A DNA stretch of 59,124 bases from Paludibacteraceae bacterium. Its GTDB lineage: Bacteria > Bacteroidota > Bacteroidia > Bacteroidales > Paludibacteraceae. Shown here one piece after another: positions 1-8,101 of this stretch. The stretch is from contig JAKSKW010000011.1 of assembly GCA_024401495.1 (NCBI GenBank), forward strand, positions 1-59,124. The letters are read 5' to 3'. Each line of letters starts with the position of its first letter. Position 1 is the stretch's first letter. The notes beneath the pieces were generated by a model, which was not told the DNA's origin, did no database searches, and was given only the letters and a program-made list of their open reading frames with translations. Made by a program: the position numbers and the translations under genes.

Positions 1-2560
1 TTGGCTGGTAGGTTGTAGAGGCCTCGGCCTTGCTCAATAGGCTATCGGCTTTTGGCAATTCGCTCTTCTTCGCATAATCCGCTAGGGATTGGTGCTCTGT
101 CAAATAGCCTGCGTCGTTTGTAAACGACGACACTTTCGTTGGGACAGAAGGGATCTCCGATTTCTTCGCATAATCAGCTAGAGATTGATGCTCTGTCAAA
201 TATTCACCCTTTGGCTGGTATGTTGTAGATGCCTCGGTCTTGCTTAATAAGCTATCAGCTTTTGGCAATTCGCTCTTTGTTGCGTAGCCAGCTAGGGATT
301 GGTGCTCTGTCAAATAATTGCCCTTTGGCTGGTACGTTGCAGAAGCCTCGGCCTTGCTCAATAGGCTATCGGCTTTTGGTAATTCGCTCTTCTTGGCGTA
401 ATCTGCCAATGACTGATGCTCTGTCAAATAGCCTGCGTCGTTTGTAAACGACGACACGTTTGTTGGAACAGAAGGAAGCTCTGATTTCTTCGCATAATCA
501 GTTAGAGATTGATGCTCTGTCAAATATTCACCCTTTGGCTGGTATGTCTCAGCTGCCTTTGCTTCGCTTAGTAAGCCTGCTGTGCTTGGAATCTCCGATT
601 TCTTAGCATAATCAGCTAATGATTGATGCTCTGTAATATAATTGCCTTTTGGCTGGTATGTTGTAGATGCCTCGGCCTTGCTTAATAGGCTATCCTTCTT
701 TGGAAGATCGCTCTTCTTAGCGTAAGCGGCAAGTGACTGATGCTCTGTCAAGTAATTGCCCTTTGGCTGGTACGTTGCAGAAGCCTCGGCCTTGCTCAAT
801 AGGCTATCGGCTTTTGGTAATTCGCTCTTCTTGGCGTAATCTGCCAATGATTGATGCTCTGTCAAGTAGCCTGCGTCGTTTGTAAACGACGACACTTTGG
901 TTGGGACTGTTGGGATATCTGTCTTCTTGGCATAATCCTCAAGTGACTGATGTTCTGTCAAATATTCACCCTTTGGCTGGTATGTCTCAGCTGCCTGTGC
1001 TTCGCTTAGCAAGCCTGCTGTGCTTGGAATCTCCGATTTCTTCGCATAATCAGCTAGAGATTGATGCTCCGTCAAATATTCACCCTTTGGCTGGTATGTT
1101 GTAGATGCCTCGGCTTTGCTTAATAAGCTATCGGCTTTTGGCAATTCGCTCTTCTTGGCGTAATCTGCAAGTGATTGATGCTCCGTCAAGTAGCCTGCGT
1201 CGTTTGTAAACGACGACACTTTGGTTGGGACTGTTGGGATATCTGTCTTCTTGGCATAATCCTCAAGTGACTGATGTTCTGTCAAATATTCACCCTTTGG
1301 CTGGTATGTCTCAGCTGCCTGTGCTTCGCTTAGCAAGCCTGCTGTGCTTGGAATCTCCGATTTCTTCGCATAATCAGCTAGAGATTGATGCTCCGTCAAA
1401 TATTCACCCTTTGGCTGGTATGTTGTAGATGCCTCGGCCTTGCTTAATAAGCTATCAGCTTTTGGCAATTCGCTCTTCTTGGCGTAATCTGCCAAAGATT
1501 GATGCTCTGTCAAATAATTGCCTTTTGGCTGGTATGTTGTAGAAGCCTCGGCCTTGCTTAATAAGCTATCAGCTTTTGGCAATTCGCTCTTCTTGGCGTA
1601 ATCAGTCAATGATTGATGCTCCGTCAAGTAGCCTGCGTCGTTTGTAAACGACGACACTTTCGTTGGCACTGTAGGAATCTCCGATTTCTTGGCATAATCA
1701 GCTAGGGATTGATGCTCTGTCAAGTAATTGCCTTTTGGCTGGTATGCTGTAGATGCCTCGGCCTTGCTTAATAGGCTATCGGCTTTTGGCAATTCGCTCT
1801 TCTTGGCGTAATCAGTCAAAGAAGGAACCTGCACTGTAGGAATATCAGCAGCTGTGATATAACCTGCATCATTTGTTAACTCACTTACCTTTGTTGGAAC
1901 GCTTGGCAAGTCTGTTTTCTTCGCATAATCAGCTAGAGACTGATGCTCTGTCAAATATTCACCCTTTGACTGGTATGTCTCAGCTGCCTTTGTCTCGCTT
2001 AGCAAGCCTGCTGTGCTTGGAAGTTCCGATTTCTTAGCATAATCAGCTAATGATTGATGCTCGGTCAAGTAATTGCCCTTTGGCTGGTATGTTGTAGATG
2101 CCTCGGCTTTGCTTAATAAGCTATCGGATTTTGGCAATTCGCTCTTTGTTGCGTAGCCAGTTAGAGATTGATGCTCTGTCAAATATTCACCCTTTGGCTG
2201 GTATGTCTCAGCTGCCTTTGCTTCGCTTAGCAAGCCTACTGTGCTTGGAAGCTCCGATTTCTTAGCATAATCAGCTAATGATTGATGCTCTGTCAAGTAA
2301 TTGCCCTTTGGCTGGTATGTTGTAGAAGCTTCGGATTTGCTTAATAGGCTATCGGATTTTGGCAATTCGCTCTTCTTAGCGTAATCTGCCAATGATTGGT
2401 GCTCGGTCAAGTAGCCTGCGTCGTTTGTAAACGACGACACATTTATTGGCACTGTAGGGATTTCTGTCTTTTTAGCGTAAGCTTCAAGAGACTGGTGCTC
2501 GGTCAAGTAATTGCCTTTGGGCTGGTAAGTTATAGATGCCTCGGCTTTGCTCAATAGGCT
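1..2560 (-). repeat. Coding tandem repeat array (114-bp and 96-bp modules)
   Basis: About 17 copies of the YQPKG module (~114 bp) and about 7 copies of the FTNDAGY module (~96 bp) alternate. Two long plus one short module make a 324-bp higher-order unit. The segments around 863-1121 and 1187-1445 are identical over about 258 bp, a sign of recent duplication. One divergent module near 1815-1915 encodes DAGYITAADIPTVQVPSL instead. All unit lengths are multiples of three, so gain or loss of units leaves the frame open. Confidence 0.85.
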
Positions 2561-3115
2561 ATCGGCTTTTGGCAATTCATTTATTGTTATATAGTTGGCG
2601 TCGTTCTCCAATTCCGACACTTTTGTCGGAACCTCCGGAGCATCCTGAATCTCGGAATAGTTGTAAACTGGTTTGTCTTCGCTCTGTGCCCATGCCGGCA
2701 ATGCCTCTGGAGCAATATTTTTCGCATATAGGGCGTATGGCACGCTGTTCATCTGCGACGTGCTGCTCAACGTGTAATTCTCGCCTCCGTCAAGATCGAT
2801 GTCGCAACGTAGGAAATAGCTGTTGTCCGCCCACGCTATATTCGACAATGTGTCCGACGTGATGCCATTCGCGTCGCCAATGGCAAAGGTCATCAATCCG
2901 TTGACGTTGGTTTTGACGGTGCGTGTCTCTGTGTAGACGGAATGTCCATTCTCATGCTCCTGCAAAATTGTGATTCGCACACCTACGTTTGTCTCTCGTA
3001 GCAATCGTCCTTGATTGTTTCTCACCACAGCCTGGTAGCTGATTGTCTGTGGGGCCTCAGCCCAAAGTGAGAAGGCCATCAAGAAACTTAATACAGAGGT
3101 AAATAGTCTCTTCAT
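1..3115 (-). CDS. Very long modular repeat surface protein (partial, C-terminus beyond window)
   Basis: The frame is open from ATG at 3115 to the left edge, giving 1038 codons without the stop. I read it as open at both ends and the repeats keep phase. Residues 1-20 are a signal peptide (MKRLFTSVLSFLMAFSLWAE). The next ~120 residues match the Bacteroidota N-terminal domain that starts ISYQAVVRNNQG and ends SVPYALYAKN, common on fibre-like surface proteins. The rest is an array of ~38-residue modules (YQPKG.YLTEHQSLADYAKK, SELPKADSLLSKAEAS) mixed with ~32-residue modules (VSSFTNDAGYLTEH). These resemble phage tail-fibre stalk repeats, so an extended, probably oligomeric fibre or adhesin is inferred. 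It starts 13 bp after the T9SS-tailed gene ends, so the two are probably one operon. The C-terminal domain that would settle export and anchoring is not visible. Confidence 0.85.
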   Translation of the reverse strand, partial: MKRLFTSVLSFLMAFSLWAEAPQTISYQAVVRNNQGRLLRETNVGVRITILQEHENGHSVYTETRTVKTNVNGLMTFAIGDANGITSDTLSNIAWADNSYFLRCDIDLDGGENYTLSSTSQMNSVPYALYAKNIAPEALPAWAQSEDKPVYNYSEIQDAPEVPTKVSELENDANYITINELPKADSLLSKAEASITYQPKGNYLTEHQSLEAYAKKTEIPTVPINVSSFTNDAGYLTEHQSLADYAKKSELPKSDSLLSKSEASTTYQPKGNYLTEHQSLADYAKKSELPSTVGLLSEAKAAETYQPKGEYLTEHQSLTGYATKSELPKSDSLLSKAEASTTYQPKGNYLTEHQSLADYAKKSELPSTAGLLSETKAAETYQSKGEYLTEHQSLADYAKKTDLPSVPTKVSELTNDAGYITAADIPTVQVPSLTDYAKKSELPKADSLLSKAEASTAYQPKGNYLTEHQSLADYAKKSEIPTVPTKVSSFTNDAGYLTEHQSLTDYAKKSELPKADSLLSKAEASTTYQPKGNYLTEHQSLADYAKKSELPKADSLLSKAEASTTYQPKGEYLTEHQSLADYAKKSEIPSTAGLLSEAQAAETYQPKGEYLTEHQSLEDYAKKTDIPTVPTKVSSFTNDAGYLTEHQSLADYAKKSELPKADSLLSKAEASTTYQPKGEYLTEHQSLADYAKKSEIPSTAGLLSEAQAAETYQPKGEYLTEHQSLEDYAKKTDIPTVPTKVSSFTNDAGYLTEHQSLADYAKKSELPKADSLLSKAEASATYQPKGNYLTEHQSLAAYAKKSDLPKKDSLLSKAEASTTYQPKGNYITEHQSLADYAKKSEIPSTAGLLSEAKAAETYQPKGEYLTEHQSLTDYAKKSELPSVPTNVSSFTNDAGYLTEHQSLADYAKKSELPKADSLLSKAEASATYQPKGNYLTEHQSLAGYATKSELPKADSLLSKTEASTTYQPKGEYLTEHQSLADYAKKSEIPSVPTKVSSFTNDAGYLTEHQSLADYAKKSELPKADSLLSKAEASTTYQP

Positions 3116-3128
3116 ATATTAAATCTTT

Positions 3129-3602
3129 TTATTTCTTAATTATTTTGAACACCGAATTGTCGTCCTTTCCTTCGCCGCAGATGATTTTCAAAAGATAGGC
3201 TCCGGCTATCAGTTTCGACGTGGGGATTGTGGTGTATTCTCCCTGCAACTCTCCTTCAAACAGGATTTTTCCGATCATATCAGTCAACATATACGGATAT
3301 GAGGCATCCAACACATCGCACGACACATAAAGGTCTGCCGACGTGGGATTAGGGAAGATTGTCAGTTCCACCCCGTCGCAATTGGTATGATATGCGGTGT
3401 TGTCGTCAAACGGCTGCTGCACTCCAGCAACGGCATTGCCAGATATCGACGAACTAAACAGGTAGTCCACCTGACCAACGGTATAGGATACGCTGCCATT
3501 CGCGCCTCGCGCTGTGCCTCCACTCGCCGGCATAGTGGATTGCGCACATAAAGATCCTACCGTGAGGCTTAGCCCCACAGCTAACAATATTCGTTTAATC
3601 AT
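3129..3602 (-). CDS. Short secreted protein with T9SS type A sorting domain
   Basis: A 157-aa protein from ATG at 3602. A start 51 bp further upstream is possible, but the signal peptide begins here (MIKRILLAVGLSLTVGSLCAQ). The central part has the pattern ARGANGSVSYTVGQVDY...GVQQPF seen in short Bacteroidota exported proteins. The last ~75 residues form a T9SS type A sorting domain: LTIFPNPTSADLYV, then AGAYLLKI and a basic end, FKIIKK. Such domains direct export across the outer membrane and are usually removed there. The gene is directly upstream of the giant repeat protein on the same strand, suggesting joint expression. Its exact function is unknown. Confidence 0.8.
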   Translation of the reverse strand: MIKRILLAVGLSLTVGSLCAQSTMPASGGTARGANGSVSYTVGQVDYLFSSSISGNAVAGVQQPFDDNTAYHTNCDGVELTIFPNPTSADLYVSCDVLDASYPYMLTDMIGKILFEGELQGEYTTIPTSKLIAGAYLLKIICGEGKDDNSVFKIIKK

Positions 3603-3704
3603 ATATAAATCCTTGATTTCTAAATTGGTTGACACACAATGATCCATACGCAACGTCGAAACACTGCGATCTTTGAATAATATGCTTATAGGAAGTGGAT
3701 GAAA

Positions 3705-3728
3705 GTGTGTGTGTGTGTGTGTGTGTGT
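3705..3728. repeat. (GT)12 dinucleotide tract in the leader of the surface operon
   Basis: About 12 uninterrupted GT units, read as (AC)n on the coding strand. They lie about 100 bp upstream of the ATG at 3602 and about 20 bp downstream of the predicted transcription start. Tracts of this length can change by slippage; an effect on expression is inference. Confidence 0.85.
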
Positions 3729-3750
3729 TTATACAAACAAACGAGACCAC

Positions 3751-3758
3751 CAAATTTA
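3751..3758 (-). promoter_or_regulatory. Predicted -7 box of the surface operon
   Basis: On the minus strand this reads TAAATTTG, a match to the Bacteroidota -7 consensus TAnnTTTG. Transcription would start near 3745, just before the AC tract. No well-spaced -33 TTG is obvious, so the call rests on the -7 box. Confidence 0.45.
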
Positions 3759-3870
3759 TTGGCGATAAAATCTATCGTATTGACAAAGTAGTTTTTCATT
3801 AGTCCCGTATATTTTTATCCTTTCGCTTTCAAAAATAGATAAAAATATTGGAAATGCAAATTTTAATGCA

Positions 3871-3986
3871 ATTATATACGAGTTGTTCAACACACGCTTT
3901 TCTTTATACGCTCGCCCTACGGGCTCGCGTTGGGGAAGGGGCAAAGGCGTCCCGCCCTTAACAATCCTCATTTTGGACAACTGCTA
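3871..3986 (-). repeat. MITE-like interspersed repeat, copy A
   Basis: A 116-bp element bounded by ATTATATACGAGTTGTTCAA and the inverted partner TTTTGGACAACTGCTA. Inside are two hairpins, a GGGCGGGACGCC-type stem and a CTCGCCCTACGGGCTCGCG-type stem. Related copies lie near 10.32, 14.16, 33.1, 42.13, 52.21 and 59.0 kb. A 74-aa open frame across this copy is probably not a gene. The gap 3603-4037 holds only this element, the GT tract and the promoter. Confidence 0.8.
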
Positions 3987-4037
3987 AACTGCGAGGGAAA
4001 ATTCAGCATTTAACATTACTAATTCCACATATTGAAT

Positions 4038-5393
4038 TTAATTTAGGGCCGTCAAATCAATCTTGTAGATATTTTGAGATGTAGTATCCTTTTTATTTTT
4101 CAGAAACATAATCATATAAATAGGAACATACAGCACCTTATCATTCTTTTTAATATTATCCTGACAAAAGACTATAGCTTTATTTATTTCGTACTCTTTA
4201 TTTGAAACAACATTTTTCAATGCATTATGACGCTCATAGTCTTTTCCTGATTTCACCTCAATAGGAATTATTTCGCCTTCAAATTCAAGGATAAAATCAA
4301 GTTCTCCTTGCTTTTTGCTATTAAAATAATAAAGAGGAAATCCATTTGCAGTCAATTCTTGAGCAATGAAATTCTCAAAAATAGAACCGAAATTAATTGT
4401 CGTTTCTCCACTTAATATTTTGAATGCCATTCCTGAGGCATATTGAGATGCTAACAAACCCACATCGTTCAAAAATAGCTTAAATAGATTCCTTAATTCA
4501 CTCAGTTTTAAAGGCACACGTGGTTCATCAACGTTGTATGTTGGTAAAGCCACACCTGCGTCTTTTAACCAAAGAAAAGCATCCTCATACCTCGTAAAAC
4601 GTGCATGTTCATTAAGATTCTTCAATATAAAACGTTTATTTTTAGCATCTAATTCTGATGGAATCAAATCAAAAATTTCTTTTATATTCAGTTTTTTTTC
4701 TTTGTCATACTGACTAATGTCCCATCTATACAAAGATACTATCTCTTTCTGCTTAAGAAGAACTTTATTCAAATCGTTTGTATCAAGATAGCATTGGACT
4801 ACAGCAGGCATACCTCCAACTATCAAATAAAGATGAACTATTTTCATCATTGACTTATGAACAACATCATCCACTTCTTTACAGTCATTCAATGAATTTT
4901 CCAATGTTTCTAATATAGAACTGCTTACTCCCAATGCTTTCGCAAATTCCATTAAGTTAAGTGGATATACTTCCTCTATAGACATATATCCCACAGGTAT
5001 GCTACGTATGTCATTTAGTTCAACACCCAACAAACTCCCACTTAAAGCATATAAGAAAGATCCTTCGTCAACAAGGAACTTAATCATAGTAACAGATTCT
5101 TTACAACGTTGGATTTCATCAAAAAAAATCAATGTTTTACCTGGTACAAGAGATCTATTTAACCACGCTGATAATCTTTGCAATATGTCTTTCGCATTTC
5201 TAACATCCTTGAATATATTACAAGCTTCAGGATCTGCAAGAAAATTAACTTCAACCAAATCCAAACCCTTTTTCTGGGCATACTTTCTTATGGCAAAAGT
5301 CTTTCCTGTTTGTCTTGCTCCAGTCAAAAGAAGGGCTGTTTTAGTGGTAGCAAAGTGGTTTTCAATGATATAATCAATATTTCTATCTATCAT
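4038..5393 (-). CDS. AAA-type ATPase with DUF4143 C-terminal domain
   Basis: A 451-aa cytosolic ATP-binding protein. Walker A is GARQTGKT at residues 25-32 and Walker B is LIFFDEIQ near residue 95. The middle is helical. The C-terminal third is DUF4143-like with a PD-(D/E)xK-style signature, GELDFILEFEGEIIPIEVKSG. This family is highly multiplied in Bacteroidota and its physiological role is not established; defence, plasmid-like or regulatory roles have been suggested. It stands alone, with near-identical direct repeats on its upstream side. Two relatives (8959-10230 and 47018-48223) are in the window, but this one is longer and more distant. Family assignment is secure; function is not. Confidence 0.85.
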   Translation of the reverse strand: MIDRNIDYIIENHFATTKTALLLTGARQTGKTFAIRKYAQKKGLDLVEVNFLADPEACNIFKDVRNAKDILQRLSAWLNRSLVPGKTLIFFDEIQRCKESVTMIKFLVDEGSFLYALSGSLLGVELNDIRSIPVGYMSIEEVYPLNLMEFAKALGVSSSILETLENSLNDCKEVDDVVHKSMMKIVHLYLIVGGMPAVVQCYLDTNDLNKVLLKQKEIVSLYRWDISQYDKEKKLNIKEIFDLIPSELDAKNKRFILKNLNEHARFTRYEDAFLWLKDAGVALPTYNVDEPRVPLKLSELRNLFKLFLNDVGLLASQYASGMAFKILSGETTINFGSIFENFIAQELTANGFPLYYFNSKKQGELDFILEFEGEIIPIEVKSGKDYERHNALKNVVSNKEYEINKAIVFCQDNIKKNDKVLYVPIYMIMFLKNKKDTTSQNIYKIDLTALN

Positions 5394-5429
5394 GAATCAA
5401 TAAATTTTGGAAAATTTACATTTTTCTAA

Positions 5430-5497
5430 GGCAAAATTCACTATTTTTTGACACTTTTCCAAGGTAAAATAGACCATTTTTTGACACTTTTCCAAGT
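5430..5497 (-). promoter_or_regulatory. Direct repeats upstream of the DUF4143 ATPase
   Basis: On the minus strand CTTGGAAAAGTGTCAAAAAA occurs twice, about 33 bp apart, followed by a degenerate third copy (CTTAGAAAAATGTAAATTTT) next to the gene start at 5393. The placement suggests an operator array for this gene, possibly autoregulatory, but no binding protein can be named. Confidence 0.5.
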
Positions 5498-5504
5498 TTT
5501 TCCG

Positions 5505-6758
5505 TCATTTCTTCCTGTTCATCATCAATATCACAGAGAATGATAAAACTATCTCTGTCAAGACGGTAAGGTCGAAAGCCCACACTGCTCCTCTTACTCC
5601 AAACTGTTCATTGAGGAATATTGTCGACACAATGCACACCACTAAAGCGATAGCCTCAACGATTGTGGCATACTTCTGTCGCTGCACCGCATATAATCCC
5701 TGCACTGTAAGATATAAAGAGGTGGTGCAAAGAAGCGGACAAATGGAATAGTATCGCAACAATTCCGTCGACTCTTCGAATTTGTCTCCAAGCAAAAGCG
5801 TCACTGCCAATGGTGAGAAGACATACATTCCGACACTAAAGCAGAATGCTATCAAAACGACTATCTTCAGCGTCTTGTAGAAATATCTGATGCCTCCTTC
5901 CCTATCCTTCTCGTATTCTCTCGATACTTTCGGGAAAATCGCCATCGAAATCGGCAAATTACACATTGCCACCGCAGCAAACACTAGTTTGAAGGCTCCA
6001 GAATAGATTCCCAAATCATGTTCTGTGGCGTGGCCGGATCCAAGATATGTGATGGCATACGCCTGGGTAATCGATGAGAAGACGGATGCCAAGAAGACAG
6101 GTAGAGAATCACCAAGCAAGGTTTTGACGGTATCAACCGTGACGCTGATTCTTCTCATTCCCTCTGTTCTGACACAATAAACGATCGTGATCAAACCACC
6201 GGCAATATAAGAGAAAGAGAATGAAGCAAGATAATTCACACTATCCGACGCTTCTCGCACACAAACTACAACCAAGATTGCCCCAGCCGCTTTGATCATG
6301 AAGTTGGCGACGCTCATAATGCTCAACTTCTCCATTCCCTGAAAATACCAAGATGGGTAAAGCCACCAGCCGACGTTGATCATCCACGCTGCCATATACA
6401 TCACCATTTCTTCGGTGGATTGGCTATGGTTGAAGGAATATGGAAAGAAGACGAGGAGTGAAACCACCGTCAGCAACATCTTCGCATAGATGGTTCCCCA
6501 GAAGATAGAACGTAGTTTCTCAGGATTATCACGGTTGACGGCAATAGCTCGCGTCGACGTATATTCAAATCCGAAATTGATGAAGAAAGTGGCATACTGA
6601 GCGATAGTCTGCATATAGGTCACCTTGCCGAAACTATCCACGCCAAGGATTCGGCTCACGTATGGGATAAGTAGGATTGGAATGACATAGTTGGCTGCCT
6701 GGAACACTGTCATCCATGCCGCATTCTTTATGACTCGTTTGTTTTCTCCGTCTACCAT
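5505..6758 (-). CDS. Oligosaccharide flippase family protein (Wzx/MVF-type)
   Basis: A 417-aa polytopic membrane protein, starting at the ATG at 6758; a TTG three codons upstream is the alternative. The N-terminus (NAAWMTVFQAANYVIPILLIPYVSRILGVDSFG) is typical of RfbX/Wzx polysaccharide flippases, with a dozen or so hydrophobic segments. Members move undecaprenyl-linked sugar repeat units across the inner membrane. No glycosyltransferase or polymerase lies next to it, which is unusual for an O-antigen or capsule locus. It follows two DUF4230 genes with a 16-bp gap and is probably co-transcribed with them. The lipid-linked substrate cannot be read from the sequence. Confidence 0.85.
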   Translation of the reverse strand: MVDGENKRVIKNAAWMTVFQAANYVIPILLIPYVSRILGVDSFGKVTYMQTIAQYATFFINFGFEYTSTRAIAVNRDNPEKLRSIFWGTIYAKMLLTVVSLLVFFPYSFNHSQSTEEMVMYMAAWMINVGWWLYPSWYFQGMEKLSIMSVANFMIKAAGAILVVVCVREASDSVNYLASFSFSYIAGGLITIVYCVRTEGMRRISVTVDTVKTLLGDSLPVFLASVFSSITQAYAITYLGSGHATEHDLGIYSGAFKLVFAAVAMCNLPISMAIFPKVSREYEKDREGGIRYFYKTLKIVVLIAFCFSVGMYVFSPLAVTLLLGDKFEESTELLRYYSICPLLCTTSLYLTVQGLYAVQRQKYATIVEAIALVVCIVSTIFLNEQFGVRGAVWAFDLTVLTEIVLSFSVILMMNRKK

Positions 6759-6774
6759 TTCTGTCAAAATAAAA

Positions 6775-7371
6775 TCAATTATTTTTAGATGCTACAGATA
6801 TATTCACCTCTTTAAAGCCGAATGATTTAAAGAGTTCTCTTAGATTCGCAACAGCTGAATTGTTAGCAAAATCCAAAATGCCATTCTTGATGGCGTCGGC
6901 CTGAATCTTATCTTTCGCCTCCATCACAACAGCCGTGATCTCATCGTGGCTCCACTTTCCATCCTCCACAAAGACGTCGTAATTGGATGGGTTGACGATG
7001 ATCTCAAATATCTCCGGTGCAGGAAGGTTGACATCCATCGTGTCGCCATGAATTTTGAATGAACCCTGCTCCAATCGGGAAAGATTGAATCCAGCACGCA
7101 CATTTCCTCTGACTATGATGACCACCTCATTACGAGTGTTCATCAAAGTGCCTTTGTCCACTCTCTCCTTTTTGACGACAATTTCATCGTAGAAATGGGC
7201 TGAAGTGAACTCAGAAATTTTCTTCGTCTCTTCAATAATCAAGGCTGTTCTGTCAATCTTTAGTGAATCATCTTTCAATCCAAATATATCAAGTTTGAAA
7301 TGAAGGAAAGCGACGGCACCAACTATCAATACAAGTAGCGCAAGTATGATTATATTTTTTACTTTACCCAT
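6775..7371 (-). CDS. DUF4230 membrane-anchored protein
   Basis: A 198-aa protein with one N-terminal membrane segment (residues ~7-27, IIILALLVLIVGAVAFLHF) and the rest probably outside the inner membrane. The body has DUF4230 features: a strand pattern around VVIIVRGNVRAGFNLSRL, then VNLPAPEIFEIIVNP. The role of this family is unknown. It lies 8 bp after another DUF4230 gene and 16 bp before the flippase, pointing to one operon and perhaps an envelope function. Confidence 0.75.
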   Translation of the reverse strand: MGKVKNIIILALLVLIVGAVAFLHFKLDIFGLKDDSLKIDRTALIIEETKKISEFTSAHFYDEIVVKKERVDKGTLMNTRNEVVIIVRGNVRAGFNLSRLEQGSFKIHGDTMDVNLPAPEIFEIIVNPSNYDVFVEDGKWSHDEITAVVMEAKDKIQADAIKNGILDFANNSAVANLRELFKSFGFKEVNISVASKNN

Positions 7372-7379
7372 GATTTCTC

Positions 7380-7940
7380 TTACTTACGAAATTTAACATT
7401 GATTTGTTTGAAACCCATCTGTCGCAACATAGCGGAAAAGAATGAAGTGGCATTTTTCTCAGCCTCAACAAGAATCTCTTTGTTCTTGCCTATATCTTCC
7501 CTTATGGAAAGTTCACCTTGTCTTAACAATTCCGTCCTTTCCACCGAAGTAAAATCACTTCTTGTGATCGACACTTTTTCGTATGCCAACGTGATATCCT
7601 CTGGATTGATATTGATAGAAAGGATCTTTGCCGACGGTAATATAAGATCAATGGATTTATTCTCCTCGTCGATAGTCACCGTATATGAATCTGATGCGGA
7701 TATGTCTATTCCAGCCTTCACACTACCCTTGCACTCAAATAGTATCTTTCTATCGCCGAATTTATACCATGTGGCTTTATGGTCAGCTTTGATGACCTTC
7801 GTGATTTTACATTCTACTGTTCCTAATTCCGAACTGCTTACACTTTGCATTTTCTGCGAAAAATCATCGGTAAGCGATACCGGTTCTTTGCATGAATGCA
7901 AACTAATCACACTAAGCAATATTAAAAATATTCTTTTCAT
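7380..7940 (-). CDS. DUF4230 lipoprotein
   Basis: A 186-aa predicted lipoprotein. The signal sequence MKRIFLILLSVISLHSC ends in a lipobox with Cys17. The core repeats the DUF4230 pattern of its downstream neighbour (FECKGSVKAGIDIS, then LILPSAKILSININPEDI), and both proteins end with a Phe-Gly/Met-Gly-Phe-Lys segment (FGFKEVNI here versus MGFKQINV). One member is lipid-anchored and the other has a transmembrane anchor, so they may act as a pair. The function is unknown. Confidence 0.72.
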   Translation of the reverse strand: MKRIFLILLSVISLHSCKEPVSLTDDFSQKMQSVSSSELGTVECKITKVIKADHKATWYKFGDRKILFECKGSVKAGIDISASDSYTVTIDEENKSIDLILPSAKILSININPEDITLAYEKVSITRSDFTSVERTELLRQGELSIREDIGKNKEILVEAEKNATSFFSAMLRQMGFKQINVKFRK

Positions 7941-8077
7941 ATAGAATTTTGAGACTAATTAATCCAGTTCACTCTTAATAAACAACGAAGATAATGCTTT
8001 TTTCAATACCAAAATCAAAAAAGCGGCATCATAAATATTTCTTCACTCATGATAGTGTTCGATAATCGTTATTATGT

Positions 8078-8085
8078 TATATTTG
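8078..8085 (+). promoter_or_regulatory. Predicted -7 box
   Basis: TATATTTG matches TAnnTTTG, 16 bp before the ATG at 8102. The transcript would have a very short leader. Confidence 0.5.
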
Positions 8086-8101
8086 TAAAAACAAAAAAAT
8101 T

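Noticed and set aside
1..2560. CRISPR-like array
   Set aside because: The periodic repeats are part of a continuous minus-strand coding frame with 96- and 114-bp modules; there are no short constant repeats with unique spacers.
229..2862. Small plus-strand ORFs in the repeat region (67-108 aa)
   Set aside because: They are antisense shadows of the repeat protein; duplicates of one another only because the coding repeat is duplicated.
3756..3980. 74-aa minus-strand ORF
   Set aside because: It runs through the promoter region and a MITE-like copy, and has no domain or signal sequence.
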